64,000 nucleotides of DNA, taken from the NCBI RefSeq assembly GCF_038502225.1, contig NC_091325.1:30380381-30444380 (forward strand). The letters are read 5' to 3'. Under the pieces are notes generated by a model, which saw nothing but the letters and a program-made list of their open reading frames with translations, did no database searches and had not been told where the DNA came from. This DNA comes from Cherax quadricarinatus (lineage: Eukaryota > Arthropoda > Malacostraca > Decapoda > Parastacidae). The position numbers and the translations under genes are program-made. Every line of letters begins with the position of its first letter. The first letter of the stretch is position 1. Shown piece by piece: positions 44,229-54,813 of this stretch.

Positions 44229-46286
44229 CTACTGACTGTCACGACTTAACCAGTCAGAGAAATAATTGGATGAACCATTGATATACACAATATGGAACTT
44301 AAAAGCCTGGAGTGCCAATGTCCACCTCAAGAGGCGACTGTTGGTTCCCTTAAAAGTTTCTAGGTATATCAAAGGTTTGTGGTCCGTTTCTAAAATGAAT
44401 TCTTTTCCCAGCAAATAAAATTTAAGTTTGGAGATACCCCACACAAGGGCTAAACATTCTTTTTCTATTGTGGAGTATCTTGTTTCTGCGGGAAGGAGTT
44501 TCCAGCTTAGGAAGCATACAGGGAAGGGAGTACCATCATGGTATTGTAGTAACACCGCACCTAAGCCAGTATTGGAGGCATCAGTTCTCAAACAAAATGT
44601 TTTATTAATATCAGGAATCGTAAGTATAGGGTCTTTCGAAAAGATACTTTTAATCTCATTAAACTTATCCCGAGCTACGTCGGAAAGTTCAAGAGGTTCC
44701 TTCACAGACTTTTTAAGGAAGTCGGATAAGATGCCTGTAAGATCAGTAAGGTTAGGGATAAACCGTGCATAAAAATTTACAGAACCAAGAAAGCTTCGCA
44801 TGAGCTTCTTGGTTTTGGGGAATTTAAATTCTAATAAAGCTTTGATCTTACTGGGGAGAGGCTGCAGAGAGTTATTAGAAAGTATCAGTCCAAGATATCT
44901 AATCTTGTTATACCCAAGGAAGCATTTCTTCGGCTTTGCAGTGAGGCCATGTGAGCATAACCTACGCAAAACTGATGTTAATGTTTGGATATGTTCGCCC
45001 CACGTAGATGTCATTACGTAAATGTTATCAAAATAAACTGAAACATTTGGCATATTACCCAAGACCTTTCTCATCAGCCTCACGTAGGTAGCACAGGCAG
45101 TTACCAAACCGAAGGGCATAGTTCTATATTGCATCAGTCCTTGGTGTGTAGGAAAAGTGGTGTACTGCTTTGAAGAAGGATCTAACAATACTTGATGATA
45201 TGCCTGCGCAAAATCAATCTCTGAAAAGAAGGAAGAGTCATAAAATTTGTGTAGATCGCTATCTATTAAGGGGATAGGCTCAGCATCCCACCGAGTTATA
45301 GCATTAAGGCCTCTGAAGTCAATAGCAAGTCTATATGAATTATCCTCCTTCTTAACCATGACTACTGGTGAACAATATGAAGATACTGAAGGTTCAATGA
45401 TCTTTAGTTTTAATAATTTGTCTACCTCTCGGTCAAATGCATCCCTAAGGTGAACTGGAACTGGGTATAATTTTCGTTTGATAGGATTGTCCGTCACTAA
45501 GTCAATCTTATGGACTACCGTGGAGGTAACACCTGGAATATCAGTAAAGACGTCTGAAAAGTTACTCACACATTGAAGTAGTTCATGTCTCTTATGGTCA
45601 TCCAAAGATTCATTAATATTAATGTTGGTTGCATCCGAGTGGTCAAGAGTCACCAAGTCATGTAGTTCTTCATCATAGTCTAAGTTAGAGGTGTCAATTA
45701 CGCACACTTTACATTCTTCAGTTGTCTTATCAAGTTTGTGTGGAAAAACTAAGTCAAAGTTGTTAAGGCAGTTAACCGAATTTCTTCGGTAATATTTCTT
45801 AAGGATGTTGATATGATAAAGCTTAGGTTTCCCCTTGACTTCTATGAGGTAGTCAACTTTCCCACAAATTTTTAATACTTTATATGGACCTTTCCATGCT
45901 ACTAATAATTTATTTGACTTGATAGGCAAAAGTACAAGAACTTCATCACCTACTTTAAAACTTCTCCTCTGACTTTTGGAATCAAAATAGGTTTTGCACT
46001 GGTCCATTGACAAGCTTAGGTTTTTCGAAACTATGTCAGAGGTCTCCTCAAGTTTGGATCTAAGGTCAAGGAGAAACTGGTAAGAAGACTGAACCTCAGC
46101 ATTTACCTCCTCATTAGTCCATAAGTCATGAAGGATGGACAGTGGACCTCTGGCCTGTCTACCATAGAGAAGTTCAAAAGGTGAAAACCCCAAAGAGTCA
46201 CTGGGAACTTCCCTCATGGCAACCAAAGCACAGGGTAGGTAACGATGCCACTCCTTAGGTTTAAGGGAGCAAAGTTTCCTTAAAAT
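44229..46286 (-). pseudogene. integrase tail, RT and RNase H of the Gmr1-like element
   Basis: Open from just after the TAA at 46287 to the stop at 44229. The first about 170 residues finish the integrase: FELLYGRQARGPLS, KVGDEVLVLLPI and the GPY/F-like WKGPYKVLK. A linker follows, then RT: HKIDLVTDNPIKRKLYPVP, YCSPVVMVKKEDNSYRLAID, FFSEIDFAQAYHQVLL (catalytic Asp), TMPFGLVTACATYVRLM, VSVYFDNIYVMTS (45009-45041; Asn codon at 45024-45026 where the second catalytic Asp is expected), LGLILSNNSLQPLPSKIKAL. RNase H: FCLRTDASNTGLGAVLLQYH, ECLALVWGISKLKFYLLGKE and ETDHKPLIYLE. The protein ends soon after RNase H, with no integrase downstream. Confidence 0.85.
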
Positions 46287-48149
46287 TTACTTGAGAATCG
46301 AATGCTGGCGCTCAATCCTCCCATTACAGCTGGGATGATAGGGTGTGGTGAAGAGAGGCTTCACTCCCAGAAGTTGGTATAGATGTTGCATTAAGTCAGA
46401 TGTGAATTGTGTCCCACGGTCAGACAAAATTTCTCTAGGGATGCCCACTCTGAAGAAGATGGACAAAAGGGCTTCAGCCACCTCTGTAGTAGTTATGGTC
46501 TTTAAGGGAACGGCTTCAGGGAAACTCGAAGCATAATCAACTAATGTTAATATATATCTATGTCCCCCAGATGAAAGTGGAGATAAAGGACCAACGATGT
46601 CAATAGCTACTCTTTCAAAAAGTACTGTAAAGACTGGCATTTTGACCATAGGTACTCGCCTGGTACCTCGGGAGGATGACAGTTGGCAAACTTTACATGA
46701 TCTACAATAGGTAGTGACATCTGAGGACATTTTTGGCCAAAAATAGGTTTCCCTAATTTTATTTAAGGTTTTACGATGCGAGAAATGTCCGGCCACTGGC
46801 AGGTCATGAGCCATTTTAAGAACAGTCTCTCTGCATTGACTTGGAACACCTAAGATGGAATAGTCTATCTCATCTGAATTTAATTTGAATACTGACTTGT
46901 ACAAGATATCTTTTATATATTCAAATTTATATGAAAAGGTTTTCCTTTGGATAACTTGATTTTGTTTAGCGGCATTATGGCAATTCTGAAGAGAAGGGCA
47001 ATTACGTTGTAAACTGACAAAGGAGTCCTTCGATATGTCTACAGGCTTAAAGTCAGGGAAAATCAAAGGATGGACAGTAGGGGAAGCCAGGGCTTTGGTC
47101 TGAGCCCTAGTCAAGACATTTATGGTATCGGAGGTGATACCTTCACTTTCATCTAACAAGTGAACCGGTGATCCTACTACCTCGCTTTCGAGAGTAGCAT
47201 CACTGGTTTTTAATCCCACATGAATCTCACGAGACATTGTCTCATCTGAACTTTCGAGGGGCTTCTCCGACTCTACAGGAAGAGGATCTGAAACACTTAT
47301 ATCCATCTTTGGTGATGAAAGGTCAACCTCAGAAGGAAGAATGGCACCTTTTACATTACCTATTAGTACGGAGCAAGAAGTGATGGGAGCTAGTACGGCT
47401 TCAGACCAACCTGTGAACCATTTAGACCTAATGTAACAACGGATGGTAGGAAAAGTGTCTGTACGGCCCAAGTAGTCTGAAAGTATAGCAGAGGAATGAG
47501 TTTCTTTAAGATTAGGGAACAGCTTATCAGAAATTACTATACATGTGCATCCAGTGTCTCGTAAAATGGTAGATACATTAAGTCTATTAACTGTTCCTGA
47601 ACAGAAGGGTGCTTGGTCATTACAGTCTTTAAAACATCTTCCAACTTTTTGGACCTTCTTAGGACAATCTGGACGTTTATATCCCTTAACACCACACAAA
47701 TGACAAACAGGAATAAAAGAAGTCATTTTACTTTCCACTAGAGGCTTTGATTTCTTAAGGTCTGATGAACCCTTACCCTTAGGGTTCGATCCCTTTAGGT
47801 CTTTATAGGAATTGTGAGCCTCAGCATACAGGTCAGCAGCCTCAGCAACTTCCTCAGCTTTAATCAGGTTACGTTCTCTGATGAATGTTCGTATTTGGTG
47901 AGGAAGAGCTGTCAGGAACTGGTCAGCAACCGTGAAGTCTCTAAGAGATTCATAACTTTGATCAATTCCTGAACTATCTATCCAAAAGTAAAACAAACGA
48001 AAGAGTGTTACCTGTAACTGTTGAAAGTTCTGGCCAGGCTGTAAGGTGGCATACCTGAAATCTTTCCTGTAAGAATTAGTGGTTTTTCGATATGCTTTAA
48101 GGATTGCCTTCTTTAGTAGGTTATAATTACATATGATATCCTGCGACAA
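46287..48149 (-). pseudogene. gag C-terminus, protease and integrase of the Gmr1-like element
   Basis: 620 codons. Residues about 1-110: capsid-like helices (FTVADQFLTALPHQIRTFI). A zinc knuckle follows, CHLCGVKGYKRPDC (149-162), with Tyr replacing His. Protease: LRDTGCTCIVIS (DTG at 198-200) and VLIGNVKG. A spacer follows, then integrase: HHCC finger (H448, H455, C485, C488) and the core Asp517 (AIDIVGP), Asp577 (LSDRGTQF), Glu613 (NGRIERQ), a D-D(35)-E spacing. A TAA directly after HSILK interrupts the frame, which continues in phase into the RT segment. The apparent start at 48149 is set by a frameshift, not a true start. Confidence 0.85.
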
Positions 48150-48814
48150 AGTTGCATAGTTGCATAGATATTCAAAGCAGTACCAGAAAATAACATTCCT
48201 AACCTGGTAGCCCAGGTGTCAGCAGGCCATTCACAGAGGGTAGCAGTATTTTCAAACCTGATAATGTATGAAGTTATGTCTTCCCCCTCTATGAAGGGAG
48301 GTAAATTAGGTGTTGGAATATGTGCACTGACTGAACGTTGTTCCATTACTCCTTCCTCTAATTGTTGTTGTGTAAAAGTTAACTTTTTATTCTCTAATTC
48401 AAGGCGAGATTTTTCGAGCTCGCGATCCTTTTCTCTTTCCTCAAGTTCTCTTAATTTAACTTGTTCTTCACGTATCTTAGCTTGTTCCTCACGTTCCCTA
48501 GCTCTTTCCTCACGATCAAGTCTATCACGCTCTTTTTGGTCTTCTCGCTCTCTTTCTAACTGTCTTTCTCGGATTTTTCTCTATCTCTCCTTTTTCTCCT
48601 GTCTTTCAAGGTTCTCTTTCTCCTTTTTCTCTTCTCTTTCGATTCTCTCTCTCTCCTTATTCTCTTCTCTTTCTCTTTCTAGTTGTCTTTCTTCTCTCTC
48701 AATTCTCTCTCTTTCAAGTCTTTCCTGGATCTTAGCACTAATGAAAGATTCTAAATTTTTCCCTGTTATTCCTAACTTACTTCCAGCATTCATCCAAAAC
48801 TGGTATTCATCCAT
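48113..48814 (-). pseudogene. gag N-terminus of the Gmr1-like element
   Basis: Starts at the ATG at 48814 (MDEYQFWMNAGSKLGITGK), followed by an extremely Glu/Arg-rich segment of about 130 residues, a predicted coiled coil. One TAG near 48578 breaks it in phase. It then runs into SAHIPTPNLPPFIEGEDITS and FENTATLCEWPADTWATRLG, the capsid start. An 8-bp direct repeat AGTTGCAT at 48150-48165 shifts the frame into the next segment. This N-terminal style recurs in Gag proteins of arthropod and fish Gypsy elements. Confidence 0.75.
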
Positions 48815-49357
48815 ACTTGCAAGAATAACTTAAACTATCAGGGGAAAATGAAACGGGTATTAAAGAAAACGGAGGGTTCAATTCCTGCTCCGCTCAAACT
48901 GTAAATAAACCAGAGGGCTCGATCCCTGCTTCAATTAAACAATATGTATTAACGAAAACGAAGGGTTCTTTGCCGGCTCCGAGCAAACAGTAAGTAGAAT
49001 GGGGTCCCTTGACCATCCAATCTTCTCACCAACAAATCAAGAGTGTCCTATAACAGTTCCCTTGATATAATAAAGAGCTCAATGAAACAAATTGTCACTG
49101 GAAAATCTCGGGTCCCTAGAGTCTAATCCTCCAAAGTGTTTCAAGCTCAAGGTGGCAGAATTAAATATTATATCCTGCCTGACTTGACTTATAATAAATT
49201 GAGACTATAACAATCACCAAATCTTTCAAATACCTGTACTGTAGTCCTACCATAGAGAATGATTACTCATGGCTGGTGGTAACCGTCTGTGGTATGCAGC
49301 GTTGAAGTTCCAATGGTAGATTCGAGATGGAGTTGAATCTTGATTCAGTAGAGTTGA

Positions 49358-49376
49358 TCCTGGCAAGGTCGCCACT
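49358..49376 (-). promoter_or_regulatory. primer-binding site
   Basis: Minus strand, two bases inside the 5' LTR: TGGCGACCTTGCCAGGAT. The TGG start and position are right for a tRNA 3'-end complement; I cannot name the tRNA with certainty. Confidence 0.65.
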
Positions 49377-50174
49377 TGTGAAGGTTTACTCAGCCCTGTA
49401 ACAACTTCAGACAGTATTACTCAGACTGGCTCCTCCTCAGGAAAATTAATGAATAGAGAAGGAAATAATAATTCACAAAGATAAACACTTTATTATTTAT
49501 TAAATCAAACATAAAACAATAAAACATGAAAGGTATATCCTATTTGAAAGAAAAATGAAAAATGAAATGAATAAAATAACATTTGAACTCAACGCTAATA
49601 TCTACAGGGGTGTCTGGTGTTGGTGATACTGTTGTTGAAATCGTAGCCGTTGCTGATGATGGGGTGAGGGGGGTCGCAGGTGTTGGTGACCATCCAATGG
49701 CTAGTTCTTCACAGTATACCAGTGAGTAATCTCTCCCGATGACAGGAAAGCAGGTTCTTTACCGCTGCAATGATGTGGGGTTACGTCCTGCAATTTCATA
49801 CAGGTGCACAGGTACTTAAATGCAAAATGGGGAAGTCTCTGGACGTTAGTCCTTCTCCTGTTCTTCTCGTTGATTGACAGGTGACCCTCACTGTCATCCA
49901 AGAGTAGTGTTGGGAGCTGTGAGTAGAGTGATTTACTGTTTGACCAGAGCCCCACACGTCACCTTTCGGGGGGGGGAAGAGGGAGGGGAAGGGATAGCGG
50001 GAGCTTGACTTACCCTACCTTAACAAGCAGCCGGCAGTTAAACTATCATTTTCAGGGAGGGGGAAAAAAAGGAGGGAAAAACGGGAGCTTGACTTACCCT
50101 ACCTTAACTAGTAGCCGGCAATGAAACTATTGTTACTATATCGCTACTCCTATCTATTGAACTTTTCCCTCACA
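49377..50174 (-). repeat. 5' LTR (right) of the Gmr1-like element
   Basis: 798 bp, two 78-bp subrepeats. As the 5' LTR it should carry the promoter; no TATA box stands out. Confidence 0.9.
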
Positions 50175-50179
50175 CTATG

Positions 50180-50236
50180 TAATTTGTCGTTTACTTTTAT
50201 GTACTATGCATGTCATTTAAATAAAATATAAAAAAA
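50180..50236 (+). mobile_element. 3' terminus of Tx1-type LINE copy 2
   Basis: Continues the 3' UTR cut at 43261 and ends TTTAAATAAAATATAAAAAA, matching the minus-strand end of copy 1 at 7078-7097. AATAAA sits just before the A-run. Confidence 0.75.
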
Positions 50237-50720
50237 AGAGCAGAGTTTTAGCAGAGTTCCAGTTAATATGATGACTCATTGCTCGCACTGCTGGTGTCCC
50301 AAGATTATCGCTTCTTTTGTCTTTAAGTCTGTCAGAAAGATAGCACTGAAGTGTTGGAGAGAACATGAAGTGGACATCAGTGGCAGGTCTGGAAGGTGTT
50401 GTTAAGAATTTGATGCTTGAAAATGTAAGGAAGACAAAGAATAGATTTCACAAGTGTTTGGGAGGGAAGTAAGTTCATTTAGGTTAGCGAAACACACCCC
50501 CACACACATACGTAGAGACGGTGGGCAGTTTAGGATTAATTACTCCCTACACCATCAGTAGTACGACACCAATAATGGTAGTAAATTGTCGGCGATGATT
50601 TCTGAATTGTTAGGCTATAACTGTCATTGGTAATATGCCTCGTCGAGGAGGGAATATGGCGCAGTGAAGGCTGACTCACACGGGTGAAGCAGACGTCACC
50701 CACTGAGAAGCTCAGAGAAG
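50237..50720. other. no gene recognised
   Basis: Unremarkable sequence between the LINE end and the SINE pair. Confidence 0.5.
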
Positions 50721-51010
50721 TCTAATCAAATCAAATCAAATCACTGAACGGGTGCGGTTTGAACCTATGGCAGGTGAAACAAACCTCCAGCGCTCCAATC
50801 ACTCCAGTGTTCCAATCACTTGGCCAGCTGGCTCTAATAAGATTTGTAGTCACAGTGGTGGCCTATGTTAACCTCCCTATGGTGTATATAAATGTACGTA
50901 GTTGGATGACTCTTATTAAATCCAGCTGGTCGGGTAGTTAACACACTGTCCTGTGAGGTTTAGGACTCACCTGCCGTAGGTTCAATCCCCACGCGTTCTA
51001 TTATTTGTTT
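50721..51010. mobile_element. head-to-head pair of tRNA-derived SINE-like units
   Basis: The left unit (minus) runs 50721-50860 and the right unit (plus) 50895-51000. They are inverted copies: GGTTTGAACCTATGGCAGGTG (50755-50775) mirrors CACCTGCCGTAGGTTCAATC (50969-50988), and GGCCAGCTGGCTCTAATAAG mirrors TATTAAATCCAGCTGGTC. GGTTCAATCC is a tRNA B box. The left unit ends in a (TGATT)n tail (plus strand AATCA repeats, 50721-50743). The whole could fold into a long hairpin. Confidence 0.6.
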
Positions 51011-52635
51011 ACAATCGTGTTATTACGGTTTCGCGAGACAGTAGGTGTGATTGCCAGTAATTGTGTCGTATCACAGGTGATCCTATGTCATATACAAGGT
51101 GAAGAGGAGGAACACCGGTTCCCAGACGAATATAGTCAAATTCTCACACAATTGGTTGAAAGCTATTTAAAGGAATATTGAGAAAACAGCAGTAACATTA
51201 AATTTTCATTAACATGCAAGAGTTTGTCAAATCAGGAAACAGTAAAAACAAGACAACAGAAAACCAAAATTAAAATGAGAGAGGACAGGTATTTACGAGC
51301 AATCCCATGAGAAGTGTGAGAGGCTGCTGCGGTGCTCTCATCATCACATTCCAGCCCAAACAAGATGCATACTACCTACCTGTCAGCAACACATTCACGC
51401 AATAAACTAAATATGTTCATGCGAACATTCCCCTCACATTCCTCAGTGACCTCCTGCTCCTCACTGCCTGCATTTCTTCTAGCCTACCTTTCATTATCTA
51501 GTTCTTTATTTCCCACCAGTTATCCCATTCTTTAGTTCATTTTCATTTCCCTTTTACCACTGAACTCCATATACCTCCTAACTTTACTGTGTCTAACATT
51601 ACTGTATCTCTCTAGTCATGCACATCCAGAAACCTTCCCATTAATGCTCTCTCTCTCAATTCGTTCATTTTATTGCTCATAATTCTTGAGAACCTGATGT
51701 ACTTCTATCTTCTTCTATATATTGAAGCTCTCCCACAATTTTCATATGTTTCAGAGAATTGCAAAATTTTTTCAAGCTTAGGAAAGGTTTCTAAGTTAAT
51801 TTTTGTACAGAGTTAAAAGTCTCAACTCTGTCAATACACAATCGAGAAGTTTTTCGAAAATGTTTTATTTTTAGGAAACTTGTACCATTTCTGCCTATAA
51901 ACGATACAACATAATTATCTTTTCATGAAGTTTTATCGTTCATATAATTATTGAAAACAAAAGATTTTTTTTCGTTACCAGTGATCAACAATTTTTGTAA
52001 TGTTTTTTTTTTTTAAGTTGGAAAATATCAATGTTAGACTTTTTGCTGCCTTGTACTCCATGCTTTAAAAAATTACAATTAGTAAAAAAAGCACGAAGAG
52101 AGCGATAAACATTTGTGAAGAATTTTAAAAACATATTGAGTAAATGGCAGTGGCAGTGGTAACTGTAAACGTGAAGCCATCCTACTGAAAGATTAAAAAC
52201 AATGGCTTGTCAAAATTCTGGAGTTTGAATAGTTTTTTCACATGAAGGTTCGTATGATCACTGCAGAGAAAAAACTACAACGTTGTGGGTTTTCCTTCAT
52301 AAAAGCTACAATAATGACTATTTATTGAAAATATTTTTTCTTTAAAAATGAAAAATAATTCCTTGAAATTGTGTATGACAGTATTAGTGTGGAACTGGAA
52401 AGGAATGTTAATACCGAGAAGATTCTCTTATGCATCTCTATTCTTCACCTGTCTCTTAGTTTCCCCGCTGTCTCCTCTCTCTACTGACTGACACCTGGAG
52501 TGGCGGGTTGTAGGTCAGTTTTACAAAGTTGTATGTTTGTCATTGTATATATGTTGAGAATTGCTAATTCCTAATTCATGGATTAAAGTATTCTTAACTA
52601 AAAGTGTGCAGTAAACCCAAAGATCAGTGCTAACG
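51011..52635. other. AT-rich sequence, no gene recognised
   Basis: No repeat or motif that I can name; short frames (such as 51332-51535) look like chance. Confidence 0.5.
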
Positions 52636-53224
52636 ACCATCAGTAGCTCACGCATCTTTCTGAACCAGAAAGATGCGCGAGCTACTTCCTGAACCAGAAA
52701 GATGCGCGAGTTACTACCTGAACCAGAAAGATGCGGGAGCTACTTCCTGAACCAGAAAGATGCGTGAGCTACTGCCTGAACCAGAAAGATGCGTGAGCTA
52801 CTGCCTGAACCAGAAAGATGCAGAGCTACTGCCTGAACCAGAAAGATGCGGGAGCTACTGCCTGAACCAGAAAGATGCAGAGCTACTGCCTGAACCAGAA
52901 AGATGCGGGAGCTACTGCCTGAACCAGAAAGATGCGGTAGCTACTGCCTGAACCAGAAAGATGCGTGAGCTACTGCCTGAACCAGAAAGATGCGGGAGCT
53001 ACTGCCTGAACCAGAAAGATGCGCGAGCTACTGCCTGAACCAGAAAGATGCGGTAGCTGCTGCCTGAACCAGAAAGATGCGTGAGCTACTGCCTGAACCC
53101 GAAAGGTGAGCGAGCTACTGCCTGAACCAGAAAGATGCGTGAGCTACTGCCTGAACCAGAAAGATGCGTGAGCTACTGCCTGAACCAGAAAGATGCGGAA
53201 GCTACTGCCTGAACCAGAAAGAAG
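52636..53224. repeat. 29-bp minisatellite, about 20 copies
   Basis: Unit containing CTACTGCCTGAACCAGAAAG plus ATGCGTGAG, with some 28-bp units (ATGCAGAG). The first unit is inverted: GTAGCTCACGCATCTTTCTG at 52640-52659 pairs with CAGAAAGATGCGCGAGCTAC directly after it, a perfect-arm hairpin apart from one base. Confidence 0.9.
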
Positions 53225-53365
53225 GCAGTAAGATGGTATCGAGATCTTTCTTTTGGACAATGCCTCACTCAAAGAGGCGCGTAATTAAGTCTGTACAAAA
53301 TATGTAAGAGAGAGAGGTATATAAAAGAAGTACAGACGAAAAAGGTGAGTTAGTGGAGAGTATTT
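53225..53365. other. spacer between two arrays
   Basis: 141 bases with no recognised feature, including AGAGAGAGG. Confidence 0.5.
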
Positions 53366-54372
53366 GCAAGACGCGGGAGTGCTGCAAGTGTGCATCATAA
53401 TATTAGTGTTAGCAAGACGCGGGAGTGCTGCAAATGTACATCATAATATTAGTGTTTGCAAGACGCGGGAGTGCTGCAAGTGTGCATCATAATATTAGTG
53501 TTTGCAAGACGCGGGAGTGCTGCAAATGTACATCATAATATTAGTGTTAGCAAGACGCGGGAGTGCTGCAAGTGTGCATCATAATATTAGCGTTTGCAAG
53601 ACGCGGGAGTGCTGCAAGTGTGCATCATAATATTAGTGTTAGCAAGACGCGGGAGTGCTGCAAGTGTGCATCATAATATTAGTGTTTGCAAGACGCGGGA
53701 GTGCTGCAAATGTACATCATAATATTAGTATTTGCAAGACGCGGGAGTGCTGCAAGTGTGCATCATAATATTAGTGTTTGCAAGACGCGGGAGTGCTGCA
53801 AATGTACATCATAATATTAGTATTTGCAAGACGCGGGAGTGCTGCAAATGTACATCATAATATTAGTATTTGCAAGAAGCGGGAGTGCTGCAAATGTACA
53901 TCATAATATTATTGTTTGCAAGACGCAGGAGTGCTGCAAGTGTACATCATAATATTAGTGTTTGCAAGACGCGGGAGTGCTGCAAATGTACATCATAATA
54001 TTAGTATTTGCATGACGCGGGAGTGCTGCAAATGTACATCATAATATTAGTATTTGCAAGACGCGGGAGTGCTGCAAGTGTACATTATAATAGTAGTGTT
54101 TGCAAGACGCGGGAGTGCTGCAAGTGTACATTATAATAATATTGTTTGCAAGACGCGGGAGTGCTGCAAGTGTACATTATAATAGTATTGTTTGCAAGAC
54201 GCGGGAGTGCTGCAAGTGTACATTATAATAATATTGTTTGCAAGACGCGGGAGTGCTGCAAGTGTACATTATAATAATATTGCTTGCAAGACGCGGGAGT
54301 GCTGCAAGTGTACATTATAATAGTATTGCTTGCAAGACGCGGGAGTGCTGCAAGTGTACATCGTAATATTAT
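53366..54372. repeat. 46-bp minisatellite, about 22 copies
   Basis: Unit TTTGCAAGACGCGGGAGTGC then TGCAAGTGTACATCATAATATTAG. Three subtypes alternate in blocks: GTGTGCATC/GTGTTAGC, AATGTACATC/GTATTTGC, and GTGTACATTATAATA. The spread of subtypes along the array implies growth by unequal exchange of several units at once. Confidence 0.95.
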
Positions 54373-54739
54373 GTGAAGGAGAGACACATTTGCTGAAGGA
54401 ATTTTTACTCAGACAATGTTTTGAACAGTTAAGATCTTCATTTTAACTATTCAAAATATTCCAGTTGTTAACATCTTTTCCTTTAAACGCGTCTTTTCTT
54501 CACTGAGTACTCAGTTGTACACCCTGGAGCACTCCCGTACTCCCTGTACATACTCTCATGCACCTCACCTTCCTGCGTCGACAGTACGTCAGAACAATTC
54601 TCGGCAGTTCACTTCATGGATCCACCGAACTGTTATAGTGTATCCTGGGCATATGGCTAACTTGAAAGCATGGTAATTACATTTAAATGAAGTTATCAAG
54701 GTTCTGTGCAGCTTAATTATTACTGTCAGGTGAACAACA
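54373..54739. other. no gene recognised
   Basis: Flank between the 46-bp array and the shared repeat; a 67-codon minus frame (54589-54792) overlaps but shows no domain. Confidence 0.45.
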
Positions 54740-54813
54740 CCATGACTCAGATCTTTGTTTTTTAGAGAGACGAAGCCAGGGTTAAGATTCATACTGGGAA
54801 AGTTGTGTATTAA
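54740..54813 (-). repeat. ACTTTCC...GTCTCT repeat, copy b
   Basis: Minus strand ACAACTTTCCCAGTATGAAT followed by CTTAACCCTGGCTTCGTCTCT. It abuts the broken 3' edge of Tx1-type copy 3 (see copies a at 40075-40340 and c at 57640-57725). Confidence 0.6.

Larger units (their letters stand above)
43262..50174 (-). mobile_element. complete LTR retrotransposon, Gmr1-like Gypsy, 6.9 kb
   Basis: Two direct LTRs (43262-44134 and 49377-50174), both starting TGTGAAGG and ending TTTTCCCTCACA on the plus strand. The element is flanked by the 5-bp duplication CTATG (43257-43261; 50175-50179). Coding runs on the minus strand: gag with a long charged coiled coil, zinc knuckle, protease, integrase, then RT and RNase H. 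Integrase before RT is the Ty1/copia-like order known in Gypsy only from the Gmr1 group. Visible lesions: TAG in gag near 48578, an 8-bp tandem duplication at 48150-48165, TAA at 46287, and YFDN in the RT. The LTRs differ at a dozen or more bases, so the insertion is not new. Confidence 0.9.

Noticed and set aside
53366..54372. CRISPR-like regular repeat array
   Set aside because: The would-be spacers are nearly the same in every unit, there are no cas genes, and the context is eukaryotic.
54589..54792. 67-codon minus-strand reading sharing NL..GFVS with 40069-40356
   Set aside because: The match is confined to the short shared repeat; the rest is unrelated, so no protein family is supported.
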